64,000 nucleotides of DNA from Hippopus hippopus (GCA_946811185.2 OX328112.1:3038001-3102000), one strand, 5' to 3'; positions 21,624 through 33,040 are shown, counted from the first letter of the stretch. Notes: generated by a model not told the origin, from the letters alone. Numbers and translations are program-made.

Positions 21624-21853
21624 TTAAAGCATCTGCAAAAAAGTATCAACCCAGTTCAATCTGCCTGGTCTATGCAGGTTTGCCTTGGAAGAAACTTTTT
21701 TTTTTTTGTCAATTTTTTACCTGTCAAAGGACAAGCACAGTAATGTTTCAGTCGGTTGATAGGATAAATGTGATGAGTTGCTTGGTATGATGCATTAAAC
21801 CCCCTTTCAACAGGGTGTTGCTCATTTCTTTTGATCATATTTCTCCATACCAG

Positions 21854-22111
21854 ATTGAAGGTGAAATTAAAGAAGATCCCTGGAGTGTGACAGTCAAGAA
21901 AATGTTACTTGAGTTTGCAAAGAAAATAACTCTACCCAATTGTCCACTGGATGAGATCATAGATCAGCTAGGTAGACCTAGTAATGTAGCGGAGATGACG
22001 GGGAGAAGGGAACGTATTGTCAGACAATCCCCGAAAGACACACCAACCTACGAGACAAGAACACCAGACATGGATATGTATGGTGCAATCGACAGTTTAA
22101 ATGTACATGAG
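21854..22111 (+). CDS. SBNO: SBNO exon c (LDEIIDQLG / NVAEMTGR)
   Basis: An intact 258-nt exon of 86 codons between CATACCAG and GTATGG. It carries the strongest SBNO signature in the window: LPNCPLDEIIDQLGRPSNV followed by AEMTGRRERIVRQ, then ESR-like YETRTPDMD and NVHE. It begins 226 bases after the composite transposon, whose host MITE ends close to this exon. It joins exon d in phase 0. Confidence 0.95.
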
Positions 22112-22139
22112 GTATGGGAATCATTTAGTTAACTGTATA

Positions 22140-22370
22140 CTAAACAGGGCTCCTGCTTCGCTCAGTGGTAGAGTTACCTTTAGGATCCGGGTTCGAGCCT
22201 CTCTGGATCCACTGGTTTTTTTATGGGAGAGTCCTTGGTTAAGACACTTTAGTGCTCTAGCCTAGTACAGGTGAAACCCAAGAAATACATGAATATGTGA
22301 GCTGTCATCCTGATATGAATGAAATAATGTTGAAAGTGGGGTAAAACACCAATCAATCAATCATTCAACC
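22140..22370 (+). repeat. tRNA-headed SINE (GCTTCGCTCAGTGGTAGAG)
   Basis: The head GCTTCGCTCAGTGGTAGAGT and GGGTTCGAGCCTC match A and B boxes closely. The body contains CAGGTGAAACCCAAGAAATA and the tail is AATC repeats. It starts 30 bp after SBNO exon c. The same body without head occurs at 45710-45815. Confidence 0.85.
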
Positions 22371-22510
22371 TTTACCCAACAACAGAATTTTATACATGTC
22401 CAAATTAAAAGCATTTGCAGACAACAAAATAGATGTGACTTAAGAATTGACCTTTTTAAGAAGGATAGAAAACATTGTTGGAAATGGAGAAAATGCTGGT
22501 AAGCAGCATT
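22368..22510. repeat. Left half of a hairpin MITE split by the 145-bp array
   Basis: CAACCTTTACCCAACAACAG to GCTGGTAAGCAGCATTTT. The right half is at 24180-24259 (CTCCCGTTTCCCAAAATG to AAGGGTTAA). Confidence 0.9.
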
Positions 22511-24179
22511 TTTAGCTCACCTCAGCACTAAGTGCTCATGGGGAACTATTGTGATCGTGCTGTGTCCGTCGTGCGGCATGCGTCGGCCGTAGTCTGTCAT
22601 CCGTCATCAACTTTTTCACCTTGTGTACGCTCTAGAGGCCACATTTTCAGTCCATTACTCTTGAAAGTTGGTCAAAATGTTTGTCTTGATGATATCTATC
22701 ACAAATTTGAAAACAGGCCATGTTGGGTCAAAAACTATGTCACTAGGTCAAATCTTAGAAAAAACTTGTGTATGCTCTAGAGGCCACATTTTCAGTCCAA
22801 AACTCTTGAAAGTTGGTCAGAATGTTTGTCTTGATGATATCTCTCACACATTTGAAAACGGGCCATGTTGGGTCAAAAACTAGGTCACTAGGTCAAATCT
22901 TTAAAAAAAACCTTGTGTATGCTTCAGAAGCCACATTTTCAGTCCAGTACTCTTGAAATTTGGTCAGAATAGTTGTCTTGATAATATCGCAGACGAGTTC
23001 GAAAGTGGGCCACGTGGGGTCAAAAACTAGGTCACTAGGTCAAATCTTAGAAAAACCTTGTGTATGCTCCAGAAGCCACATTTTCAATCCAATGCTCTTT
23101 AAAGTTGGTCAGAATGTTTGTCATGATGATAGCTTGGATGAGTTTGAAGATGGGTCATGTCAGGTCAAATACTAGGTCACCAGGTCAAATCTTAGAAAAA
23201 CCTTATGTAAGCTCTAGAGGCCACATTTTCAGTGTAATAATCTTGAAAGTTGGTCAGAATGTTTCCCTTGATGATATCTCTCACAAATTTGAAAACGGGC
23301 CATGTTGGGTCAAAAACTAGGTCACTAGGTCAAATCTTAAGAAAACCTTGTGTATGCTCCAGAAGCCACATTTTCAGTCCAATACTCTTGAAATTTGGTC
23401 AGAATAGTTGTCTTGATAATATTGCAGACGAGTTCGAAAGTGGGCCATGTGGGGTCAAAACTAGGTCACTAGGTCAAATCTTTGAAAAACCTTGTGTAAG
23501 CTCTAGAGGCCACATTTTCAGTCCAATAATCTTGAAATTCGGTCAGAATGTTTGTCTTGATAATTTCTTGGACTAGTATGAAAATGGGTCATATTGGATA
23601 AAAAACTAGGTCACAAGGTCAAATCTCGGAAAAACCTTTTGTACTATAATTACAGTCCAATATTCTTTAAACTTTTGTTAGAATGTTTGTCTTGACGATA
23701 TCTTGCATGAGTGAAAATGGGTCACGTGGAATAAAAACTGTCACCAAGTTTCATCCTTGAAAAACCGTGTGTCTGCTCTAGAGGCCACATTTTCAGTCCA
23801 ATAATCTTGAAATTTGCTTTGAATGTTTGTCTTGATAATATCTTAGACTAGTATGAATATGGGTCATGTTGGATAAAAAACCAGGTCACTAGGTCAAATC
23901 TCGGAAAAACCTTTTATACACCCTACAGGCCACATTTTCTCTCAAATACTCATGAAAGTTTGTCGGAATGTATGTCTGGATAATTTCTAAATGTCAAGTA
24001 GGCTGCTGAGACAAATTCTAGTAAAAGCTTGTGTGCATTCTAGAGGCCATATTTGTAAGCCCAATACTAATGAGTGTTTGTCAGAGTTTTTGTCTTAATA
24101 TCTCTGAAGAGATTGGAAATGGTTCATGTTAGATCAAAAGGCTCAGGTGAGCAACTTCAGGGCCATCATGGCCCTCTTG
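22511..24179 (+). repeat. 145-bp tandem array element 1
   Basis: Starts TTTAGCTCACCTCAGCACTA, then a CGTC-rich head, about 11 units of 142-145 bp (GCTCTAGAGGCCACATTTTC, GGTCAGAATGTTTGTCTTGA, GGTCACTAGGTCAAATCTTA), and ends GGGCCATCATGGCCCTCTTG. The first and last units are the most diverged. Short ORFs in each unit are not in frame with each other and are not treated as genes. Confidence 0.92.
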
Positions 24180-24854
24180 TCTCCCGTTTCCCAAAATGTT
24201 TTCAAAAACTGTCTTCACAAGTGTCGTCAAAAGTTGGCATTGTGTGGTAAAGGGTTAACACTTAACCAAATGAATAAATTGTTACATAATTTGTGAAAAG
24301 TTTATACATGCATAGAACTGTTGATTCAACATTTTCATGCATGTATAAACAAAGTAACTAGCCCATGTTTTCCATCAAATTTTCTATATTATTGCTATGT
24401 ATTCTAATTCTGTGTTAGAGTATTTCATCAGATATAGAAAACAAGGAGAGATTTTAGTTGTTCCTTATAGTGAACTTGAATTTCTTCCATAGTAATGCTT
24501 TTCACAGTTTTGATATCAAACCTCAGAGGGTTTGCAGACAGGAATTATGAAATCCCTATGCCTGATTGTCACAGATAGTATAGTGGCAAGTAGATTTTTA
24601 AATATGATGTGTGGAAGAAACTAATGTAAGAACTGAAAAGGACTCAAATTTCATGGAAAATGAATGAATGATTTAGTTCAACACTGTACAAAAGAAACGG
24701 AGACATCAAAACAACATGAATATGGCCATATTTGTATCCAAACAGCAATAAATGTCTTACTAGTCCTTTTACAAGTAAAGAAATCGGAATTTCTACACCC
24801 TATCTACTTTAGTATTACACATGATTTCCATTCCATCTTTTGATTTTTGTAGAG

Positions 24855-24912
24855 AAACATGTTTATGGAAGGGAAGAAGTTTGTGGCTATATATCAGATG
24901 CAGCTAGCACAG
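24855..24912 (+). CDS. SBNO: SBNO exon d (ISDAAST)
   Basis: A 58-nt exon after TTTTTGTAGAG with donor GTAAGG. It reads KHVYGREEVCGYISDAAST, directly continuing NVHE from exon c, as in SBNO where N(I/V)TEKQ.F..G...AIISEAASSG is one block. It ends with one base of a codon. The next block in the family (GISLHAD and the arginine-finger motif) is not found before exon e. An overlapping frame encodes an unrelated Met-rich peptide and is a shadow. Confidence 0.85.
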
Positions 24913-24941
24913 GTAAGGAAAATAATAGAGGTATTCTTCTT

Positions 24942-25329
24942 TAACTGTTTACCATACAATCCTTGCTTTTTAATGACCCTGAGAAAGAAAACTTTTGAAA
25001 GCATTGTGGGAAGAAGAGAAAATGCTGGTAACCAGCACTTTCATCTTTTCCAACAATATTTGAACAATTTCTTACTTACAGTCATATAAATTCTGAGGTT
25101 TGTTTTGTAAAGGGTTAACCCTTTACCACACAATGCCGACATTTAACGACCTTGGGAAAGAAGCCTTTTGAAAACATTGTGAGAGAAGGAGAAAATGCTG
25201 GTTACTTTTCCCACAATGTTTTCTACCCTATCAATGAAAAATTGCACCATTGAGCCATAATGAAATTGTCATCTGTCAAGGCTTTCAATTTGGACAAGGC
25301 TAAAATTTTGTCATCAGGTGAAAGGTTAA
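24942..25329. repeat. Two hairpin MITEs sharing one TTAA
   Basis: The first copy ends and the second begins at the same TTAA (25115-25118); the second ends at 25326-25329. The second lacks the right half of the hairpin stem. Confidence 0.88.
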
Positions 25330-25452
25330 ATTAAAAACCTCTTGAAGTAAATTTGGTCCATGATCTTGAAAACATCCTTTGGCAATTTTCATGCATTTGG
25401 TTTCTCCATTTTCTTCTTGTCATGCTGCAAGCTACTTTCTTGGACATTGTTT

Positions 25453-27141
25453 TTAGCTCACCTTAGCACAAAGTGCTCATGGTGAGCTTTTGTGATTGTG
25501 CTGTGTCCGGCGTCCGTCGTTCGTTGTTCGTCGTCAACTTTTACTTTGTGTACGCTCTAGAGGCTGCATTTTTAGTCCGATACTCATGAAACTTGGTCAG
25601 AATGTTTGTCTCGATAATATCCTGGACGAGTTCCAAAATGGGTCATGTCCGGTCAAAAACTAGGTCACTAGGTCATATCTTAGAAAAACTTTGTGTACGC
25701 TCTAGATTCCACATTTTCAGCCCAAAACTCTTGAAAATTGGTCAGAATGTTTGTCTTGATATCTCGGACAAGTTCGAAAATGGGTTATGTCTGGTCAAAA
25801 ACTAGGTCACTGGGTCAAATCTTAGAAAAACCTTGTGTATGCTCTAGAGGCCACATTTTCAGTCAGATAGTCATGAAACTTGGTCAGAATCTTTGTCTTG
25901 ATAAGATCTCAGACGAGTTTGAAAATGGGTCATGTCGGGTCAAAAACTAGGTCACTAGGTCAAATCTTAGAAAAACCTTGTGTACGCTCTAGGGGCCAAA
26001 TTTTCAGCCCAAAACTCTTGAAAGTTGGTCAGAATGTTTGTTTTGATTATATCTCAGACGAGTTCGAAAATGGGTTATGTCGGGCAAAAAACTAGGTTAC
26101 TAGGTCATATCTTAGAAAAACCTTGTGTATGCCCTAGGGGCCACATTTTCAGCCCAAAACTCTTGAAAGTTGGTCAGAATGTTTGTCTTGATGATATCTC
26201 AGACGAGTTCTAAAATGGGTCATGTCTGGTCAAAAAGTAGGTCACGAGGTCTTATCTTAGAAAAACTTTGTGTACGCTCTAAAGACCACATTTTTTGGTC
26301 CAAAATTCTTGAAACTTGGTCAGAATGTTTGTCTTGATGATATCTTGGACATTTTTGAAAATGGGTCATGTCTCGTCAAAAAGTAGGTCACAAGGTCATA
26401 TCTTAGAAAAACCTTGTGTACGCTCTAGAGGCTTTATTTTTGGTCCAAAACTCTTGAAATTTGGTCAGAATGTTTGTCTTGATGATATCTTGGACATTTT
26501 TGAAAATGGGTCATGTCTCGTCAAAAAGTAGGTCACAAGGTCATATCTTAGAAAAACCTTGTGTACGCTCTAGAGGCTTTATTTTTAGTCCAAAACTCTT
26601 GAAATTTGGTCAGAATGTTTGTTTTGATGATATCTTGGACAAGTTTGAAAATGGGTCATGTCAGGCAAAAAACTAGGTCACTGGGTCAAATCTTAAAAAT
26701 AACCTTGTGTACGCTCTGGAGGTCACAGTTTCAGTCCAAAACTCTTGAAAGTTGGTCAGAATGTTTTACTTGATGACATCTCAAATGACTTCGAAAATCG
26801 GTCATGTTGGGTCAAAAACTAGGTCAGTAGTTCAAATCTTAGAAAAAACCGGTGTATGCTCTATAGGCCACATTTTCTGTCCAATACGTATGAAAGGTGG
26901 TCAGGATCTTTGTTTTGATAATATCTACAATGGGAAAATTGGCTGTGGTTGGCTAAAAAGTAGGTCACTGAGAGAAATTCTTGAAAAAGCTTGAGTATGT
27001 GCTAGAGGCCAAATTTTCAGTCCAATAATTATGAAAGCTTAGTAGATTGTTTGTCATGATATCTCAAAAGAGATTGAAAATGGGTCATGTTTGGTCAAAA
27101 GACTCAGGTGAGCGACTTTAGGGCCATCATGGCCCTCTTGT
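25453..27141 (+). repeat. 145-bp tandem array element 2
   Basis: Same structure and orientation as 22511-24179: TTTAGCTCACCTTAGCACAA head, about 11 units, GGGCCATCATGGCCCTCTTG end. Units 26316 and 26461 are almost identical, showing recent unit duplication. It lies where the SBNO motif V/VI exon would be expected. Confidence 0.92.
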
Positions 27142-27234
27142 AAAAGTAGAATTTGTTAGTTATGAGCAGTTTCTCCTATTGTGATAGTACTTCATATGTT
27201 TAAATGAATTAACCCTTTAAACATGTTTATTTTA

Positions 27235-27410
27235 CATTTTACATTGAGAAACAAGTTCTTGCAACTGATACTAATCTCTCTCGATTCTGCTTCCTGGAAA
27301 CTACTCCAGTACTTGCGCCGAATATGTGGGCCAATCCAGTCCCAAAGTTGATACCTGCACCTGGGTATTGAAATTAGGACCTCATGACCTCAGGAAGCAT
27401 CATCAGCATT
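27235..27410 (-). repeat. tRNA-derived SINE, minus copy
   Basis: Reverse-complement match to 62215-62410 (GAGAAACAAGTTCTTGCAAC, CTCTCTCGATTCTGCTTCC). Confidence 0.75.
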
Positions 27411-27540
27411 TTTTTATTTGGAAAGGAAAGAATCAGTGTTCCCACTCAGGCAAACTATTGCGTAAATCACATTATACAATTGAAATTCATGTACATCTAA
27501 CAAATTTTGGTTACACATGAGACCTCACGTAAGCAAAATT

Positions 27541-27990
27541 GGGGGGGAGGGGGGGGCTAACCTTGTGTAAAATGGAAGGTTTTGAAGTTACTTGTTACCC
27601 TTATTGACAACTTTCAGGCAAATCATGTGGAAATACTAATCCATAAATTAACGGACATGAAAAATTGATCGGTCCAAAAAACACGGAAACCCATAACACA
27701 ACAAAATGTTCTTTTTGACATTGTCCCATCAGAGTCACTTCAGACTGTCTTTTCAGCTTTTTAATGACTTTATGCTGTAAGTTTCCACAAATATCTTAAT
27801 ACAGATCTAACAGACTTTTTTGCTGCAAATCATCATTATGCATTGCTTTACCTCTAAAACATTATTGTCATACCTTCGAATATGAAATCTTACTGCCAGA
27901 TTTACAGCTCAGGGGGTAAGTGTACCCTTGAAATAAAAAGCTAGTTGGAACAGTGAAAAAGGAATGGCATTTTTTTTTCAGTAGATCTAT
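27541..27990. repeat. Pair of dispersed repeat blocks
   Basis: After a G-run, 27567-27798 matches 15187-15415 and 27802-27955 matches 2475-2635. A C-run follows at 28048-28063. No missing SBNO exon was found here. Confidence 0.7.
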
Positions 27991-28079
27991 CACACCAGTG
28001 CATGAAACCCAGGTAATTTTTTTTGAATGATTAAAGTTTTGTCATTCCCCCCCCCCCCCCCCTTGACTCAAGTTATTAA

Positions 28080-28829
28080 ATTTGTCTGAATAGGTAGAAA
28101 ACTTTGTGAGAGCAGAAAATTCTAGTTACTAGCATTTTCTGCTTTTCTTGGAATGCTTTCAATAGCTGTCTTCCTCAGCGTTAGTTGAACACTACATTGT
28201 CCAGTAAAAGGTTAACTGGCATTGTTAAGATTGATACTTCTTTGCATTATGCAGGTATAAATCCACCAAATTTCCTTAACCAAGAGATCTTCTGTATTGC
28301 TACACAATACTTATGAAAGTGTTATTTTTGGTGTCCTTTCTTTTGTAGAAACAGTTCGTGTGGAGTATGTCATTGAAAGCTATAACAGAAATATGATTTT
28401 GAGACCTTCAACAAGCATATCCAGGTAATTTTTTATTTATTTCTTAAAAATCCTATAAGTCTATTTCTAGTTTCTGAAATCTGGTGTAATAACAATACTG
28501 TCACTGTTATAAAATAAATATGTCAGAAATTAAGCAACAAAGTCATTTGTATTGATAAACAGTTTTGTACACTTTGTTGAGTAGATCCAGATGGATGAAT
28601 ATGATGTCTATGTAAATCTAGTTGCATAAATGTGAATTCAAAATTATGGAATTATAAATTTACCGAACAGTCCCATGTTTAGACCAACCTGAGCAAGTTT
28701 CTCTTTTTCTCACAATGTTTTCTTCTGTTTCAGATGCAAATCCCATTAGTTGAGGTACATGTAATTTGTTGTTTGCAAATGTTTTTAATATAGATGAATC
28801 TAAGCTTTTATTGTGTGATAAAAACTTAA
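28080..28829. repeat. Partial hairpin MITEs around SBNO exon e
   Basis: 28080-28217 (hairpin centre and a right end CAGTAAAAGGTTAAC) and 28658-28829 (right half only). Exon e lies between them. Confidence 0.65.
28349..28424 (+). CDS. SBNO: SBNO exon e
   Basis: A 76-nt exon between TTTTGTAG and GTAATT. With one base from exon d it reads (E)TVRVEYVIESYNRNMILR, aligning with the SBNO segment LE.V..S..N...P...PP.. that precedes the GEFF motif. Exon d therefore splices into it in frame while skipping the motif V/VI block. It ends with AG (phase 2), which does not fit the frame of exon f. Confidence 0.65.
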
Positions 28830-28914
28830 ACACATAAAACAAATGTTACGTTGTTCAGGCAGCAGTTTTTATGTAGCTTTCAGTGGTATAGCAATGTTGT
28901 ACAGTGAGTTTGTT

Positions 28915-29110
28915 TGATTACTTGTTGTTTTACACTGTTTTCAACATGATTTCAGTTATATTGCAGCAGCCAGTGCGACTCTCCATGCATTACTAGAGTT
29001 TCTGTCGCATGACATCCTTTCCAGCGCACTTGCTGCTTTTTTCTCATAAATATTAAAACAACACATTTGGGATAATGTTCAGCAGCGAGGCGGAAACGAG
29101 CTGTATAGCA
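28915..29110 (-). repeat. SINE body, minus orientation
   Basis: GTTTTCAACATGATTTCAGT and GCAGCAGCCAGTGCGACTC match the GATTTCAGTTATATCGCGG body seen at 47650-47885 and 63690-63990. Confidence 0.65.
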
Positions 29111-29139
29111 ATAACTATAATCAGTTCATAGAAAGAATT

Positions 29140-29589
29140 TTGCTGAATTTTTGACATATTGATATTGAAGCATTTGTAGACAACAAATTAAATGTGGCTC
29201 ATATGCTGCAATTTTATAATTGAAAGGGAAGAAACGTTTTGGGCAATGGATAAAGTGCTGGTTACCAACTTTTGTCCTTTTCCCACGCTCTTTCCAAAGG
29301 CTTTCTTCCTCGGTGTTGTAGAAACATGGAATCATGTGGTCAAAAGTGAAGATACAGAGTGGTATTAACTCATTACCAAACAACAAAGTTTTACAATAGC
29401 CCAAATGAATTCATTTGCAGGTAACAACTGTGATGTGTCTATAATGGTAGGATTTATTTTTGAAAAGGTCAAAACATTGTCAGGAAAGGAGAAAATGCTG
29501 CTTACCAACACTTTCTCTTTTTCCAACAATGTTTTCAAAAGCTATTTTCATCAGTGTGTTCAAATATTGGATTGTTTTATAAAGGCTTA
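29140..29589. repeat. Two hairpin MITEs before SBNO exon f
   Basis: A degraded copy at 29140-29349 and a better one at 29366-29589 (TTAACTCATTACCAAACAAC to ATAAAGGCTTAA), ending 76 bp before exon f. Confidence 0.8.
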
Positions 29590-29665
29590 AAAGATGGAAT
29601 GATTTAGAATTATCAAGCGACATTAACTGTAACTCTGTATCTTTTTTTTTCATCTTTATTCACAG

Positions 29666-29807
29666 GAGAGTTTAGTATTGATGGATCTTGTAGAAATAGA
29701 TATGCTACAACTGGCCCTTTGCTGAAAGAAAAGGACACAGGTGATGTCAGTAAATTTCTGAACAGGATTTCGGGATTGACTGTGGAAAAACAAAACATGG
29801 AAATGCT
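29666..29807 (+). CDS. SBNO: SBNO exon f (KFLNRISGL), frame-broken
   Basis: After TTATTCACAG the conserved frame reads GEFSIDGSC, then KDTGDVSKFLNRISGLTVEK and QN. This matches the SBNO C-terminal domain (GEFF... KFLNR.LG..V..QN). Exon e leaves phase 2, but this frame needs phase 1; read in the inherited phase it stops at once (TAG). The 3' end is taken at a GTAGAT donor at 29808; without it, TAG at 29809-29811 ends the frame. The join to exon g is also out of frame. Confidence 0.75.
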
Positions 29808-29935
29808 GTAGATTTTATTCTCGGCTATTTTCAATAGGTTGCTTTATTGAATTGTGTTTTATATCACTTTCAACAATATTTCAGATATATCAAGGTAACA
29901 ACTAATCTATTTGTGCATGTTCTGGGTCTCACCAG

Positions 29936-30100
29936 GGTCTCTGTTCACCAACCATTTTTAAGAATGTTCTTTGTCATACAGTCCATGATTTTCTACATGT
30001 GAAAGTAACAAAACTTCTGATTGGCTAAACCATTTGGTTTAGCCAATCAGAAGTTGTGTTACTTTAACATGCAGAAAATTTCAATGAAAAAAAAAAATCA
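29936..30100. repeat. Foldback MITE
   Basis: CTGTTCACCAACCATTTTTA at the left; the inner stem CTTCTGATTGGCTAAACCAT / TGGTTTAGCCAATCAGAAG is nearly perfect. The right outer arm is replaced by an A-run. Confidence 0.85.
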
Positions 30101-30725
30101 TGCTTCTAACTCCTTTTTTATTGGAACTTAATCAATATCTAGTACACTTGTTTTCAGTGATTCCCAGTGGTGTACCCCCCATGTTAGACTGCATTACACT
30201 GAGAATGTAATGACCAGCTCACAAAGAAAACAGTTTGTAGGTTTAGATCAGAATTATGACAGAATTGTGAATTTGGTTGTGATTAAATCAATGTGAGAGA
30301 ATATCTGTGAATTATTTAAAAAAGACAAAAGTCCATTATCAAATTTTCATTTTTTCAATCTGTTATCTTTGGATTGCCAAATACACTTCCGTGGTAGTGT
30401 CATAATGTCTACAATTCTTTTACATTCAGTATGACACAACAAATAAAAAAAAAACTCATAAACTTATATTTAATGAGATTACTGAACATTTTGAAAAGTT
30501 GGAGTAATTTTATATCACTCAATTTTATCACAATAAGAAATAGATCTGATGTATTTGAAAGAGTGAAGTTAGAAATGTGGTGCAAGAATCTAAGTACTGG
30601 TAGCTCGCAAAATGGTAAATTTAACTGGTCAAAACTGTGAAGTCATCAAACCATAATCCACCATTATTTCCGAATAAATTACTGAAAAGCCTGAAAGAAA
30701 ACCGAATCTCTTTATCTTTTTTCAG

Positions 30726-30787
30726 ATATTTATATATTTTACTGAGTGTTCGAAGCTTACCATTCAGAATGCAAAGAAGGAAGGGAG
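30726..30787 (+). CDS. SBNO: SBNO exon g (QNAKKEGR)
   Basis: A 62-nt exon between TTTTTTCAG and GTAATT. In phase 0 it reads IFIYFTECSKLTIQNAKKEG and a split Arg, matching LF.YF...L...VQNAKK.GRY of SBNO. The two bases left over join exon h in phase (AG+A, Arg). About 45 residues that normally lie between this point and the S(W)E motif are absent here. Confidence 0.8.
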
Positions 30788-31129
30788 GTAATTGGATTTT
30801 ATTTGCCAAGAGCTATTACTGTACTTGTAAATACAGTATTTTTCTCCACTTTCTGCAGTGTTTCAGTCATATCATGACAAGAACTCAATACATACCTCAG
30901 TATCACCAGTACCAAGATAGGTCTGCCAAAGGACATTTTTATAGGAAATTCAATTGTGCAGCAATTGGGTTTTACATACACACATACAATTCCTGCATTA
31001 TCCGAAGGTATGAGATGGTGAAAAGTTATGACAAATATTGACTCATAATGCGAAGTTAGCAGTTAAGTGAAACTTGCTTTCAGACTTAAGGGTTGCTTAC
31101 TAATACTGCATACTAAATTTTTGTGCATA

Positions 31130-31650
31130 CTCTTACGAACAAAGTCCTGAACAAAGAAACAAATGAACAAATGCATGGCAGAAATACAGGGACCGGGCAG
31201 GATTCGAACCTAGAACGCCCGGACGAAAGGCCAATACCATAACTGAGCTAAAGAGAATTCTCCCTATCACAGCTGTTAGGTATTGTATTTAAATTGTGAT
31301 GAAGCCATGCATGAAGGAGTGGTCTCCCGTAACACACCCCCTCTTAAAGTCATCATTTATTGATGACTCAAAGCCTTATTAGGCAGAAAGTCCGTTTTTG
31401 GACAACAAATGCGATTAATGGCTCAATGGCCAATCCCGGACGAGCCCCCATCTTACGAACAAAGTCCGTAACAAAGAAACAAATGCATGGCAGAAATACA
31501 GGGACTGGGCAGGATTCGAACCTAGAACACCCTGACGAAAGGCCAATACCATAACGACTGAGCTAAAGAGAATTCTCCCTAACACAGCTGTTAGGTATTG
31601 TATTTAAATCGTGATGAAGCCATGCATGAAGGAGTGGTCTCCCGTAACAA
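31130..31650 (-). repeat. Dimeric tRNA-headed SINE
   Basis: Two minus-strand heads (GGTTCGAATCCTGCCCGGTC at about 31205 and GGTTCGAATCCTGCCCAGTC at about 31510, read on the minus strand) are separated by a 240-bp body with GGGAGACCACTCCTTCATGC. The same head-body-head layout recurs on the plus strand at 43270-43745. Confidence 0.8.
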
Positions 31651-31848
31651 TACACAAATGAGTGAAAGCTAGCCCTGATTTCTGCAGCATATGATATGCG
31701 TCATGTCAAATTTTACACTAAATTTCAGGTGAAATGAAGGGCTCTTGGATATTACAACATCTTCTGTTGAATTGATAGGAAAACCTGTCAAGATATTTAA
31801 AGACTGCACAAAGGGACAGACCAGTACAGAATAATCTTCAGTACTTTT

Positions 31849-32640
31849 TAACCCTTTACTGCACTATTTTGAGTGATAACGGCCTGAGAAAGAAAACATT
31901 GTGGGAAAAGGAGAAATTGGTGGTAACCAGTTTTTTTGTGTGGTTGGTAAAGAGTTTACAAATCGCCCAAGTTTGAATGAATGTTTCAGTTTTTCTATAG
32001 AATGAAGAAAATTTCAGAAAATTTGCACAGTGTCTAAAATGGGGCCACGACTAAATGTTGATGTTTGTTTGGATACAATCAGGCTAAAGATGCTAATACA
32101 GAGCATTTCCCCTTTGCCCACATTGTTTTTTTTTTTCAGCTTTTAACTCCCTACCACACAAACTGGAGTTTTAACAACATTGAGAAAGAAGGATCTTAAA
32201 AGCATTGTGAGAAAAGAAGAAAATGCTGGTAACCAACACTTTCTTCTTCTCTCACAATGTTTTCTATCCTTTCGGATACAAATGCAATCAGTTGAATCAT
32301 GTTTAATTTGTTGTCAGTAAGTGTTTTGTTTTTGGACAAGTCTAACATTTTGTCTGTAGGCAGAGACTTAAAATAAAAATTCCATCCTTTTATGTATAAT
32401 TAGTTTTAATCGACAACAATCCTTCAGTACATAAAAGTCTGAAATTTTGTCATCTTGAAAAGAATTTACCAAACAACCTTGTTTTAAACAACCCTGAGAA
32501 AAAGTTCTTTCAAAAAAAGGAGAAAATGTTGGGAAGCAGTGTTCTCCACCTTTTTCCAAGATAAATCTCATTATTTGAGTGATACATATAATTTTTCATC
32601 TGCATTTGCATTTGCTTTCAATTTGGACAGTTCGAAAATA
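31849..32640. repeat. Three hairpin-MITE copies, degraded
   Basis: 31849-31959 (internal deletion), 32144-32372 (near full) and 32461-32640 (hairpin eroded). They fill the intron before SBNO exon h. Confidence 0.75.
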
Positions 32641-32699
32641 TTTTTTATTTTTTCCAAGACAAATGTTATCATATAGAATTTGTTGTCTGCCGTCATTTT

Positions 32700-32970
32700 T
32701 AAATTAGTCTGTATTAGAGTTCAACACCATTTTAAGAGCTTAGGTCATAGTCATGGTGGTCAGTGATGCCCACATGTGTTTCCTGGCTTTCTCACATCAG
32801 TACTGACACAACCTGCTTTCCAAAGCCACTGACTACATTTTCTCACATGCATCAGATGTGAGAGGCAAAAAATCGCCGGAAAGAAAGTTTGTCACAACTG
32901 GGTATTCAACTCGCAACCTCCAGGTCACGAGCCAGATACGCTAACCACTGAGCTACCCCACCGGGTACGT
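32700..32970 (-). repeat. SINE of the CAGTGGTTAGCG type, minus copy
   Basis: GCTAACCACTGAGCTACC at 32940 is the reverse of the head of 53235-53460. The body shows GTTTCCTGGCTTTCTCACA. Confidence 0.8.
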
Positions 32971-33040
32971 TTTAAATTTAAGCAATTCTAGAATATTGTC
33001 AGCATGGTAAGGAATGGAGTAAGTTTTGTTACTCTTACAG

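Noticed and set aside
22154..22205. A tRNA gene (good A and B boxes); similar heads at 33275, 53228, 55851, 62215 and 63930.
   Set aside because: No full cloverleaf and each is followed by a shared non-tRNA body and AATC-type tail, so these are SINE heads.
22532..26994. Many 70-80 codon ORFs starting MVRMFVLMIS in the 145-bp arrays.
   Set aside because: They repeat once per unit, the unit length is not a multiple of three so they cannot form one protein, and they follow the repeat exactly.
22511..27141. CRISPR-like arrays (regular repeats).
   Set aside because: Units are 145 bp, contiguous without spacers, in an intron-bearing eukaryotic genome.
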